64,000 nt of DNA from Effrenium voratum (GCA_963377175.1 CAUJNA010001469.1:1026401-1090400); one strand, 5' to 3'; positions 21,201-29,599 are shown, counted from the stretch's first letter. The notes: generated by a model from the sequence alone, not told the origin. Program-made: numbers and translations.

Positions 21201-21957
21201 CGGTTGCCTGTCCTGGCGCGCCACATTTGGAAAAAAACATGCACGCATCTATGCGTGTCCTTTGCAAGCGCCGGGGGTGACTTGGCAGGCCCAGCGGCTG
21301 CCGGCGCGGGCTTGGTCAGGGCCGGTCTCCGGTCCTGTGGCGACACATGGAACAAATATACGTATGCACATGCGCGTGTCCTTGGCCGCCTGCTTCGGCG
21401 GTGTCTTCGGCATTGCGTGCTTTGCTGGACCAGATCAGGTCGCCGTCACGGCGCTCAGAACTCTCAAAACTCGGCTCTCTACACCCTCAAAACTCTCAAA
21501 GTCTCTTGAAGCGCTCAAGAACCTTTGCTCCCAAAATCCTCTAAGCCTCTCGGACCTCTCAACACTCTCAAGACCTCTCCCCGCACTTAAACTCTCAAAA
21601 CTCTCAACATCTCTCCCTACTCCCTCAAAACTCTCACAATGCAAAAAAAACCTCCAAACTCTCAAATACTCTCAAAGTCTCTCAAAGCCCGCAAAGCTCC
21701 CACCTTTCATTACTGCCAAAAAAGGCAGTCCTCGAACTGCCCAGCTAAGGCCTCAAAGTCTAGATCCAGCACGGCGGTGTCGGATTCCCGAGAAGCAGCG
21801 GCGCCGACGTCCAGCTGACATTCTTGAGTGGCACGACCACCAAGTAGTTCAAGTCTGCTCCAAGGCGACTCAAAGCGTTGCCAATGGCCTTCTCTAAGTC
21901 TGCCACAGACAGCCCGGGATCGGCCGCCAAGCGCTCCCTTCGTGCTTTTAGAGCCAT
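18215..21957 (-). CDS. Lys/Ala/Pro-rich mobile-block protein, multi-exon
   Basis: A plausible first exon starts at ATG 21957 (M-A-L-K-A-R-R-E-R-L-A-A-D-P). Further coding-like segments follow on the same strand: the Pro/Ala/Lys exon array (20935-21400), 20047-20376, the Lys/Ala-rich exon 18930-19689, and a last segment 18215-18655. The last reads L-P-P-A-I-L-A-K-L-D-A-A-Y-E-A-S-S-R-G, has a helical C-terminus, and stops at 18215. The protein would be basic and low in complexity in its first half (histone H1-like composition) and helical in its second. Linkage of the segments into one gene is inferred from order and strand; it may be the DNA-binding partner of the transposase-like protein that starts 250 bp downstream. 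Confidence 0.4.
18577..19071 (-). CDS. exon segment with YLAGGEDAFKAALHAGE
   Basis: The coding-like part is R-G-Y-L-A-G-G-E-D-A-F-K-A-A-L-H-A-G-E-I, followed by G-K-A-L-Y-Q-W-S-E-E-V and D-H-H-D-I-Q-L-G-A-H-L-S-S-S. I recall similar 'AFxxAL..GE' and 'lYxW' segments in dinoflagellate repeat-encoded proteins, but cannot name a domain. The frame past about 18790 looks non-coding. Confidence 0.4.
   Translation of the reverse strand: MRCDESTLSTQHTSTRTSREGAEARGYLAGGEDAFKAALHAGEIREVKSKTGKALYQWSEEVCEDHHDIQLGAHLSSSREDAAAARSEFTDALDAMSFETGLNIVLLACLCKSFDQPFHSFECCVRGLWRLMQASRICVCSLRLGPQTRIRQLRPSAALPHPWL
18930..19689 (-). CDS. Lys/Ala-rich exon with SPKK-like repeats
   Basis: The frame is open from a CTAG|GCAGAG acceptor (about 19690) to 18930. 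It begins with repeats of K-A-K, Q-A-A-K-A-K and P-A-A-K, then S-K-R-K-K-S, E-P-P-S-P-S-V-A-R-P-K-A-K-G-K-P-S-K, and later F-R-S-L-F-P-S-L-P-A-A-V-Q-D-Q-W. No ATG begins the basic part, so it is an internal exon. From about 19071 down, another frame carries Y-L-A-G-G-E-D-A-F-K-A-A-L-H-A-G-E, so a splice or shift occurs near 19000. Confidence 0.5.
19700..19990. repeat. CTCTCAAAACTCTCAAG-type degenerate repeat in an intron
   Basis: Repeated AACTCTCAA and GAACTCTCAGAACTCTC words. A ~60-bp unit (GTTAACTTTCTC..TGTGCGAGATCGCTTACTCGCAGAACTCTCAA) occurs twice (about 19760-19810 and 19820-19870). The same word family returns at 21440-21705. Confidence 0.65.
20047..20376 (-). CDS. probable exon of the Lys/Ala/Pro-rich protein
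   Basis: The frame reads L-K-A-A-S-V-C-V-A-A-L-T-E-A-P-A-A-A-V-V, then L-Q-A-L-H-R-F-S-C-D-S and F-L-T-A-G-E-P-P-A-T-Q-P-R-S-D-E-E-D-R-A. It has helical then polar character. The ends of the open frame (Q-N-S-N-P and the Ser/Glu-rich tail from CTCAGAA repeats) are probably intronic. Confidence 0.35.
   Translation of the reverse strand: MQNSNPAAALRPQELKAASVCVAALTEAPAAAVVLQALHRFSCDSAVAPRAMAGSKQLALTFLTAGEPPATQPRSDEEDRASPLMFRELCELCSESSESSEGLESKERF
20400..20570. repeat. tandem TTCAAGGCTGCAGGG..GAAGTTTTG units
   Basis: Three to four imperfect copies of a ~57-bp unit: AAACTTCAAGGCTGCAGGG, then TTTGAAGTTTTG-like and TACTTTGAAGGAGGAAAGATC words. The unit pairs with its own complement (CTTCAA/TTGAAG), giving local hairpins. 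It is noncoding. Confidence 0.6.
20935..21400 (-). repeat. tandem exon-intron units encoding a Pro/Ala/Lys motif
   Basis: Units of about 115-120 bp recur. On the minus strand each has a ~21-25-codon piece such as D-Q-P-A-Q-G-K-P-V-P-A-V-T-A-K-G-P-x-P-A-K, preceded by CCAG and followed by GACATG(T/C)G. About 44-50 bp then separate it from the next piece. Translating straight through shifts frame at each spacer, so the spacers behave like very short introns (CAG|GACC acceptor, AAG|GACATG or GACAT|GTG donor). At least four units are visible, with increasing divergence towards 21.4 kb. Confidence 0.6.
21440..21705. repeat. CTCAAAACTCTCAAAGTCTC degenerate repeat
   Basis: Pyrimidine-rich CTCTCAAAACT words repeat throughout, as at 19700-19990. 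Open frames on both strands here are low-complexity artefacts. Confidence 0.65.
21710..21957 (-). CDS. possible first exon (MALKARRERLAADPG)
   Basis: ATG at 21957 lies just below the AT-rich island (22025-22260). The frame reads M-A-L-K-A-R-R-E-R-L-A-A-D-P-G-L-S-V-A-D, then L-E-K-A-I-G-N-A-L-S-R-L-G-A-D-L-N-Y-L. A second frame from about 21830 gives G-A-A-A-S-R-E-S-D-T-A-V-L-D-L-D-F-E-A-L-A-G-Q-F, so a shift or tiny intron is needed. The first exon fits a gene start downstream of an AT-rich spacer. Confidence 0.4.
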
Positions 21958-22024
21958 GAGTCCGCTGCGGCAGACAACGCCGAAAGCACAAATCTGCCCG
22001 CATGCGATTGATTTCCGAGGGCTG

Positions 22025-22260
22025 TCTCTCTATAATATGTATATAATTAGGCAAAACAATTTAAGTAAATATAAAAAATATTTATATAATTATTTAAATC
22101 ATTTAAATAATTATATAAAGAAATTCAATTAATTATATAGCACGATTTTTATATAATTCTATAAATTTTATATAATATATAAAATTTATAGATTTATATA
22201 AAACGCCGGAAGTTTACATAATATATAAATATTTTCTTATTTAATTCTTATGGAAGCCCT
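22025..22260. other. second AT-rich intergenic island
   Basis: About 235 bp of A+T-rich sequence with ATATAAAATTTATA palindromes and the words AATTATATAAA and ATTTAAAT shared with 15711-15925. It separates the stop of the module-repeat gene (22237) from the ATG at 21957. Confidence 0.75.
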
Positions 22261-24602
22261 TAGCCGCTCAGCAACATCGATGGGGTCAGCACAGTCGGAA
22301 ACGCCAGCCAAAAGCCACCAGCCTGGCGCCGCATAACAGACAACAAACCCGCCCCAGAACGAATCGAAGCCACTTTTGGTCAAGCCCTCCCACCCGCCTC
22401 TGCGCTCATTCCAGCGAGCATTCAACACAACCGCAAGCAGAGCACGCTGCGCGGGCCAAGACAAACGCGGCATTGTGGTCTCCTGCAAGCGTGTCACAGC
22501 GGCTGTCCACGATGGCGGGATAGACTGCGGCAGCCATTGCTCCATGTCTGAGACACACCGCTGCTTCAGACAGTTTGGCGTCCAACAACTGCAGCTCGTC
22601 CCGTGCTGACAAATGTGGGCCAGCCACCGCTTCCACTGTGATGCCCAAGAAGACTGCGAGCAACCCATGGCGAAACTCAGCACATTGATCCTCCCCCAGA
22701 GTAACTTCGATCCGCGCTTCCAAAGTCTCCTGCTCCGAGCCTCGATGTCTCTCGAGACACCGCCAGAATTTGCGCTTGACTTCCGCGCTGCGCAGTGGCG
22801 ACGTCAGAGGGCACAGGGTCAATACCAATCGCTGGATGATGGCGTGGCGCGTCAGCCGCGTGACATCGACGCCAAGATCTGTGGCCAAGCCCGTCAGCGA
22901 TGGGCTGGCATCTCGAAGCTTAAGCGGGCGAAGCAGCGCCCGCAGCGCAGCAGGCCCCTGGTCTCCTTTGGCCGCTACCACTTCTCGCAAGCGCGCAACT
23001 GTGACCGCAGGAGTTGAAGAACTGCTCGGCTCCTGCCACCGCAGCTATTGAAAACAGCAACCTTGAGAACCCTGCAACACACATGCACACTCAAAACAAA
23101 AAACACAAGACTGCGCAGCTTTGGAGCCAGGCCTGGCCACACAGCTGCTCCACGACAGCGGCAGCTAGGTCTGCCTTGGTCAAGTTGCTGCCTGCGACCC
23201 GTTGGCGCACATCCAGCTGTCGGGCGAGTGCGCGAAGTGGGGCTTGAGCTTTGGCCGCCACCTCCACGCCTTGCCCTTCTCCGACAAACCAGCACGAAGC
23301 TTGGCCACGACAAGCTCTGCCTCATCCTGCCATGTCCATGAGATGAGGCAACCCGTCCGTAAGAAACACGGCATGGTGCCATCTGGTGCTTGCATTTCGG
23401 CCATCCGCAAAAACAAAAACAATAGCGTCAAACACCGACTACGACCAAGTCGAGACACCGGCGTCGGCGAAGCCGCAGAACTGCTTGGCTCCTGGCAACA
23501 ATCAGCACAGCAAAACAAACACCAGCAAAACTTTCCAGATTTCGACCCTGACCTGTGGGCACAGCTGCTCCACGACAGCGGCAGCTAGGTCTGCCTTGGT
23601 CACTTTGCCCCTGCGACCCGTTGGCGCACATCCAGCTGTCGGGCGAGCGCGCGAAGTTGGGGTTGGGCTTTGGCCGCCACCTCTTGCTGGAGCCACGCCT
23701 TGCCCTTCTCCGACAAACCAGCACGAAGCGTGCCACGACAAGCTCTGCCTCATCCTGCCATGTCCATGAGATGAGGCAACCCGTCCGAAAGAAACACGAC
23801 ATGGTGCCATCTGGTGCTTACATTTCGGCCATCCGCAAAAAAAACAATAGCGTCAAACACCGACTACGACCAAGTCGAGACACCGGCGTCGGCGAAGCCG
23901 CAGAACTGCTTGGCCCCTGGCAACAATCAGCACAGCAAAACAAACACCAGCAAAACTTTCCAGATTTCGACCCTGACCTGTGGGCACAGCTGCTCCACGA
24001 CAGCGGCAGCTAGGTCTGCCTTGGTCACTTTGCCCCTGCGACCCGTTGGCGCACATCCAGCTGTCGGGCGAGCGCGCGAAGTTGGGGTTGGGCTTTGGCC
24101 GCCACCTCTTGCTGGAGCCACGCCTTGCCCTTCTCCGACAAACCAGCACGAAGCGTCGCCACGACAAGCTCTGCCTCATCCTGCCATGTCCATGAGATGA
24201 GGCAACCCGTCCGTAAGAAACACGACATGGTGCCATCTGGTGCTTACATTTCGGCCATCCGCAAAAACAAAAACAATAGTCAAACACCGACTACGACCAA
24301 GTCGAGACACCGGCGTCGGCGAAGCCGCAGAACTGCTTGGCCCCTGGCAACAATCAGCACAGCAAAACAAACACCAGCAAAACTTTCCAGATTTCGATCC
24401 TGGCCTGTGGGCGCAGCTGCTCCACGACAGCGGCAGCTAGGTCTGCCTTGGTCACGTTGCTGCCTGTGACCCGTTGGTGCACATCCAGCTGTCGGGCGAG
24501 CGCGCGAAGTTGGGGTCGGGCTTTGGCCGCCACCTCTTGCTGCAGCCACGCTTTGCCATGCTGGGCCGCGCCAGCCTGAAGCCTAGCTACTTCGAGCTCC
24601 AT
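22237..24602 (-). CDS. module-repeat protein with duplicated helical (SAP-like) exons
   Basis: A candidate start is ATG 24602 (M-E-L-E-V-A-R-L-Q-A-G). Each ~68-residue module contains K-A-W-L-Q-Q-E-V-A-A-K-A, then L-R-A-L-A-R-Q-L-D-V-x-Q-R-V, then T-K-A-D-L-A-A-A-V-V-E-Q-L. The helix-loop-helix with 'L..L..LGV......K.DL...V' resembles SAP-type DNA-binding motifs; this is by pattern only. Small linker exons start E-P-S-S-S-A-A-S-P-T-P. After four module copies comes an exon with L-T-G-L-A-T-D-L-G-V-D-V-T-R (top near 23032). The C-terminus F-W-G-G-F-V-V-C-Y-A-A-P-G-W-W-L-L-A-G-V ends at a stop at 22237. Exons join in phase 0 with GC or GT donors. Confidence 0.5.
23133..24602. repeat. ~426-bp tandem repeat carrying two exons per unit
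   Basis: The landmark CTGCTCCACGACAGCGGCAGC recurs four times, at roughly 420-430-bp spacing (near 23145, 23565, 23992 and 24418), and CATCCTGCCATGTCCATGAG three times, near 23324, 23751 and 24177. The two inner units are almost identical and share the same one-base loss in the RVAG..KVTKADL region; the outermost copy (24397-24602) is the most diverged at its start. This is tandem duplication of exons plus introns. Confidence 0.85.
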
Positions 24603-24814
24603 GACTTCTGTTTGAGCCAAATCTCATCCGCAAGATGCCACATAACAACCAGCCGTGTGCGCCATGCCCGTAAATAAGCCGTGTGCGCCATGCTCCCCGA
24701 AACTTCTTTCATGATGAGAACTCCTTGCGTCAAACTCCTACAGGGTGAGTGGCCTGAAAGCACAACTCCCCACGATGTGCGGCAAACTTGTTTAACCACG
24801 GCCTGGCACATGCG

Positions 24815-25240
24815 CAAGTTGCTCTGAGCAAGTTGCTTTGCGCAAGTTGCTCTGTGCGAGTTGCGGTGTGTGCAAGTTGGCGCGAGACAGCACCAGGCAA
24901 GGTGCTCTGCCCAAACTGGTCGGTGCAAGTTGGTCTGCGCAAGTTGCTCTACGCAAGTTGCACTGTGCAAGTTGCTTTGCGCAAGTTGCTCCGCGCAAGT
25001 TGCTCCGGCAAGTTGGTCCCTGCAAGTGGCTGCCTGCAAGTTGCTCTGTGCAAATTGCGCTCCCTGCAAGTTGCTCTGTGCAAGCTGCTCTGTGCAAGTT
25101 GCTCTGTGCAAGTTGCTCTTTGTAAGTTGCTCTGCGCAAGTTGCTCTAGGCAAGGCGCACTGCGCAAACTGGTCGGTGCAAGTTGGTCTGCGCAAGTTGC
25201 TCTGTGCAAGTTGCTCTGCGCAAGTTGCTTTAAAATGCAA
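24815..25240. repeat. 14-bp CAAGTTGCTCTGYG minisatellite
   Basis: About 25-30 imperfect copies of CAAGTTGCTCTG(C/T)G, some 13 to 17 bp long. Both strands are open across most of it, which is an artefact of the short repeat. No function is proposed. Confidence 0.85.
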
Positions 25241-25261
25241 GTTGCATCTTGCGACGCCCGC

Positions 25262-25337
25262 CCGCGGACCAGGGAGGAATCGAACCCGCGACCCGCCGGC
25301 CCGGGAGCAGGCGCGCGAACCACGAGACAACTCCCGA
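25262..25337 (-). tRNA. tRNA-like sequence (pseudo-tRNA or SINE head)
   Basis: On the minus strand GGGTTCGATTCC matches the B-box / T-loop consensus exactly, and TTGTCTCGTGGTTCG about 45 bases upstream resembles an A-box / D-arm. The segment TCGGGAG at one end can pair with CTCCCTG at the other with one mismatch and one wobble. I could not form a clean anticodon stem-loop, and the T-stem has a mismatch. The motif GGACCAG occurs on both sides. It is most likely a degenerate tRNA or the head of a tRNA-derived SINE, not a working tRNA. Confidence 0.4.
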
Positions 25338-25360
25338 GGACCAGTTCGAACAACAAAAGT

Positions 25361-25778
25361 CGCAAAAAACCTCGAGTTTTTGCACCTCGACCACGCCGAT
25401 TCCCGCAAAGGGTTGCGCGAGCACCACAGAAATCGCAAAAAACCACGAGTTTTTGCACCTCGACCACGCCGATTCCCGCAGGTTGCGCGGGCACCGCAGA
25501 AATCGCAAAAAACCTCGAGTTTTTGCACCTCGACCACGCCGATCCCCGCAGAGGGTCGCGCGAGCATGTTAAAAATCGCAAACAACCTCGAGTTTTTGCA
25601 CCTCGACCACGCCGATCCCCGCAGAGGGTCGCGCGGGAACTTTAGAAATCACAAAAAACCTCAAGTTTTTGCACCTCGACCACGCCGATCCCCGCAGAGG
25701 GTCGCGCGAGCACCGCAGAAATCGCAAAAAACCTCGAGTTTTTGCACCTTGACCACGCCGATCCCCGCAGAGGGTCGA
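25361..25778. repeat. ~72-bp tandem repeat with AAAAACCTCGAGTTTTT palindrome
   Basis: Six copies (starting near 25361, 25435, 25505, 25577, 25650 and 25723). Each has the palindromic core AAAAACCTCGAGTTTTTG, then CACCTCGACCACGCCGAT and CCCCGCAGAGGGTCGCGCG. The last four are more alike than the first two. The tRNA-like sequence abuts the array. Confidence 0.9.
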
Positions 25779-25844
25779 TTTTCGTGTAGTGTCGTCGGCA
25801 CCACCCCGCCGCCCTAAGAAGAGATTTTTACTCCTCGCAAGTCA

Positions 25845-25985
25845 ATTGCACTTGGCTCCTTGCACTTGCAACTGGCACTTGACTCCTTGCACTTGCAACT
25901 TGCACTTGACTCCATGCACTTGCAACTTGCACTTGACTCACTTGCACTTGCAACTTGCACTTGACTCCATGCGCTTGGCTCCTTG
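25845..25985. repeat. CTTGCACTTGCAACTTGCA repeat
   Basis: Imperfect units of ACTTGCACTTGCAACTTGC and GACTCC(A/T)TGC. The unit GACTCCTTGCA is shared with the 13-bp array that follows, so the two arrays probably have a common origin. Confidence 0.8.
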
Positions 25986-25993
25986 CAGCTCGC

Positions 25994-26490
25994 AATGACT
26001 CTCATGACTCCTTGCAATGACTCCTTGCAATGACTCCTTGCAATGACTCCTTGCAATGACTCCTTGCAATGACTCCTTGCAATGACTCCTTGCAATGACT
26101 CCTTGCAATGACTCCTTGCAATGACTCCTTGCAATGACTCCTTGCAATGACTCCTTGCAATGACTCCTTGCAATGACTCCTTGCAATGACTCCTTGCAAT
26201 GACTCCTTGCAATGACTCCTTGCAATGACTCCTTGCAATGACTCCTTGCAATGACTCCTTGCAATGACTCCTTGCAATGACTCCTTGCAATGACTCCTTG
26301 CAATGACTCCTTGCAATGACTCCTTGCAATGACTCCTTGCAATGACTCCTTGCAATGACTCCTTGCATTGACTTTCATGATGATGATTCCTTGCAATGAC
26401 TCCTTGCATTGACTTTCATGATGATGATTCCTTGCAATGACACCTTGTAATGACTTTCGTGATGATGATTCCTTGCAATGACACCTTGTA
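25994..26490. repeat. 13-bp minisatellite CAATGACTCCTTG
   Basis: Nearly perfect 13-bp units run from about 26004 to 26370 (about 28 copies). They are followed by larger variant units with TTTCATGATGATGATTCCTTG to 26490. Because 13 is not a multiple of 3, all minus frames translate to the same 13-residue cycle (H-C-K-E-S-L-Q-G-V-I-A-R-S); the long open frames are not evidence of a gene. Confidence 0.95.
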
Positions 26491-28105
26491 ATGACTCTCA
26501 TGAGAACAACTCAAGTGAACCCAGCGGAAGAACCCTTCGCCATGCTTTCGGGAAAACATGGATATATAATACATATATTTATACATGTACATGTTAAGGT
26601 GGACAGAGTATGAGTTAGAATCTAAGGATGGTTGTTGTGGTGTGGCCTGAACGGAAGGGATGTTTCAAAAAAAACAGATTCGTGCTGGTTCGCGATCGCA
26701 ATCTTTGCCTGGGAGAGCGCCGTGACGGCCCGTGCCATAGACCTTCTGTTTCCTCGACGCATGTGTAGCTTCTTGTGGGAGATTGGGTTCCCTTTGGTGA
26801 AATCGGGAGACTCTGTCGCTAAATGGCCATGAAGTTGAAGACTTGGAACCACCCCAAGAGGGGTTGATGGACAAACATCACCAAGCGAAATGGTGTCCAC
26901 CAAAGGGTTCCCAATTGAATTTTATACACAAAGAAACCTTCACCGCATCAAACATCAGCTTTGAAACGGGCACTTGCGTGCCAAACCAAGCTGAGCATGG
27001 CTTGCCCGATTGCGCGAGGCGCTACCCTTTAGGTTTCCATTGCGTGTCTTGATTTTAGGCTACCCTTTTTGGGCTTTCAGGGAAGCCACACCACAGGGAA
27101 GCCAACCACTTCGGGTTCCTATTTCAAGACACATCTATCTTAAAAGCGGCATGAGTTTCAATTGGAGACGCTTTGGTGGGAATCGCATTTAGGCCGGTTT
27201 TCTGGTGACTTTCAAGATGCGCACTTCAATCTGAAATTCGTAGCCAAGTCAAGGAGCAAAAGGAGACCGTTTTTCTTTTCTATAAAGGATATCCTTTTTC
27301 GGCTGCCGTCTCATGGTTTGGAGGTGAAACACGAGCTTCCCATTTACCCTCTGCCAAGGGTTGCAATCCCCAACCACCAATCCACGGGAGCCTGGGCAAG
27401 GGAGACGAGAAGGGGTGAACGGCTTAAGTGGAGATCATAAGTGGCAAAGAACATGTGCGACAGGCCAGGTAAGACCTATTGCAGGTCCAAGTCTGGCCGC
27501 ATTCATCGCGAGTTCGTGGCAAGGATCGCTTTTGTTTGGGGCAACACACCTGGGAGAAGCACAATGGAAGATTTCTCAGACACTCCCACCTGGTGTGTCC
27601 TACGCTGAACCCCCAACAGGCGGTTGTTTCCTATTGGGGGGGGGTACTTGCTGGATTTGATTGAGCCCTTAGCCTCCAATTCTGTTTCTGGGCGGACTCC
27701 CTGTGACCTGCTGCCACTTATGGTTGCCGTAAACAAGAATCGAATATGCAATGGTTTGGCTTTGGTGGACGCAATCTGAGAGTTCGGGTAAGCCAAGCAT
27801 TTTGCCTAGGTCGCCTACTCGCGGAACCTAGACATTGTTATGTCAGGCATTTCATTTGGGATTTCTATTGAATGTTGGGGGGGGGGGGAAATTACCAGGG
27901 AAGTTCACATCGTCCCTTCGTAACGTGTGATGGTTTCTCAACATGGATTCGGACCCCTTTTTGGTTGGTATCGCAAGACAAACCAGAAAGAAACTGCCAC
28001 TTTTCCCGACCGCCATCTGAGCACGTGTTAACCCCCCTAAGTAAGAAGAAACAAATAACGGCGGTTTCTGTTCAATTCCCAAGGCCAACCCCTAGTCTCC
28101 AACAG
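26491..28105. other. intron-like sequence upstream of the PA-domain exons
   Basis: No confident exon. A short GC-richer piece at 26690-26765 is open on both strands. A copy of the dispersed intronic repeat lies at about 27045-27110. A G-run occurs near 27878-27890. Confidence 0.35.
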
Positions 28106-28260
28106 TCCTTGGAGGCCTTGGAGGACCCCCAGGCGGCTTGCTTCGGACGCTTCAGGTTTTCGGTGAAGCCCGCTGCCTGGAACGCCGCGCTGCCGGTGTG
28201 CGGGTCCAACGGCCGCTGCGAAGGTGACGTGGAGAGCTGGCAGTTGCAACCCCAGTACAG
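28106..28260 (+). CDS. PA-domain protein, exon 1 in window
   Basis: After CTCCAACAG the frame reads S-L-E-A-L-E-D-P-Q-A-A-C-F-G-R-F-R-F-S, then P-V-C-G-S-N-G-R-C-E-G-D-V-E-S-W and Q-L-Q-P-Q-Y. It ends in phase 2 at a GC donor (TACAG|GCGGGG), joining the next exon as Q-Y-R-D-V. Paired cysteines suggest an extracytoplasmic region. An upstream start or signal peptide was not found. Confidence 0.6.
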
Positions 28261-28881
28261 GCGGGGGGTTTGGCGGGTCGGATGGACACTGGTGCAGGGT
28301 TTTGTCCATCCATAGTAGGGGGGTAAATCCACCGTGGTTGTTCATTCATGAATCTCGGTCACAAGTAATACGCAGGTCTGCTCAAAATAAAAGCGAGCTC
28401 ACCTACCAGGATTGAGTTTCCGGCCAAAAACCCTCGACGTGGATTCTACTTTGTAGGGATCCTCCGTTTGGCTGAACATAGCATGCATTCCACTGGCTTT
28501 GGTTTGGTTCCCGGCATTCACCAGCGCCATCTACTGTTCCAAAAAACACAGGGCGCTTTACCCGGGCCTCAGAGAAACCACACGACCATGGGTAGGGTCC
28601 TTAGAATATTATAGAGAGTGGAAATTGATGGAAATTGACTAGGGGGTCAGGTCCCCTTTTTGCTCCATTTTGTGTGGCCCCAAAAGGTTCGCAGCTTTTT
28701 CTCCAGGTCCTCGGAAGTGAGTCACAATCAAATTTCTCGGGTCATTGGAGCGTAGTAAGGGACAATCCCAACCATAGGTGTTGCCACCTTCTTAATTCTT
28801 TACCTGGACCTGGACCATTTTGATACCGGGTTTTGATTGTGACTCGAGGGAGGGAAGGTGGGAAGTGTGGCGAGTGGCCAG
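28261..28881 (+). other. intron 1 of the PA-domain gene (GC donor)
   Basis: Begins GCGGGG and ends GGCCAG. No coding content seen. Confidence 0.55.
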
Positions 28882-28989
28882 GGATGTGAAGCTGATGTCG
28901 TTGGCCTCCCACGTCTCGGACGGCTGCTTCGGGCAGCTGCCTCCTGCCACCTTCGGCGCAAACACCGTGGCCTTGCTGCGGCGCGGCAG
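28882..28989 (+). CDS. PA-domain protein, exon 2 (start of PA domain)
   Basis: It reads D-V-K-L-M-S-L-A-S-H-V-S-D-G-C-F-G-Q-L, then P-P-A-T-F-G-A-N-T-V-A-L-L-R-R-G. 'DGC...L' followed by 'ALLRRG' is the first half of a protease-associated domain (Pfam family PA). The exon ends in phase 2 at GGCAG|GCAACC (GC donor); the split Arg codon is completed by the next exon. Confidence 0.75.
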
Positions 28990-29599
28990 GCAACCTTGGG
29001 GTGGTGGTTATTGGCTTGTATGTTTGTTTGCTTGTCTTTTTGTGTGTTTTGTTGTTTGTTTTGCTGCTTGTTTTGTTGTTTGTTTGTTTGGTTGGTGCTT
29101 CTTTTTGTGTTTGGGGGGGGAAGGAGTTGGGGGTTGCGGGGGTTTGGGGAGGTTGTGGGGGGTTTGGGGAGGTTGTGGGGGATTTGGGGAGTTGGGCCCT
29201 GGAGGCAGGTTGGGGTTGGCCCCTCTCTTGGAGGCCAAAGTCCCCAACCCTGCGCTTTACGGTGGAAAATGCGCATGATGGGAAATAAGTTTGGGGTAGA
29301 CTTAGGATACATTGTACATTTTACCAGTGACTCAAAGTGAAGCAAACAATAAAACATACATTCTATAACTGGGCCTAACTCTAATCATGAAGCAATTTAA
29401 ATGATGTTGAAAAGGGTACATTGATTTCTGATGAATTGATGGAAAATGCGCAACTGCCTTGGACAACCCCCTTGGTTTGACCCTTTGTTTCTCAGGGACT
29501 TTAGACAACGAGGATGTCCATGTGGGCAGCCATGATGGCACATGTGCCGGGCTTTGGAGCAACCCCTTTGGATTTGTCCCACCTTGGCCTTCTGGTCAG
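28990..29599 (+). other. intron 2 of the PA-domain gene (GC donor), with G/T-rich tract
   Basis: Begins GCAACC and ends TGGTCAG. Holds a strongly G/T-biased tract at about 29020-29215 (TTTGTTGTTTG then GGGGTTTGGGGAGG repeats) that could form G-quadruplexes on the plus strand. Confidence 0.55.

Noticed and set aside
25262..25337. Functional tRNA gene
   Set aside because: No proper anticodon stem, mismatched T-stem and weak D-stem. Kept only as tRNA-like.
24587..25817. Long frames of 285-332 codons on both strands with KLLCASC or QSNLRRATC repeats
   Set aside because: They run through the 14-bp and 72-bp arrays and the tRNA-like sequence; no non-repeat coding part.
25994..26500. Three overlapping minus-strand frames of 135-187 codons with a perfect 13-residue repeat
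   Set aside because: The unit is 13 bp and lacks stops, so every minus frame gives the same cycle. This is a minisatellite, not a repeat protein.
28969..29340. Plus-strand frames with hydrophobic Cys/Val/Leu/Phe runs resembling membrane segments
   Set aside because: They are translations of the TTTGTTG/GGGGTTTGGGG tract in the intron that follows the GC donor at 28990.
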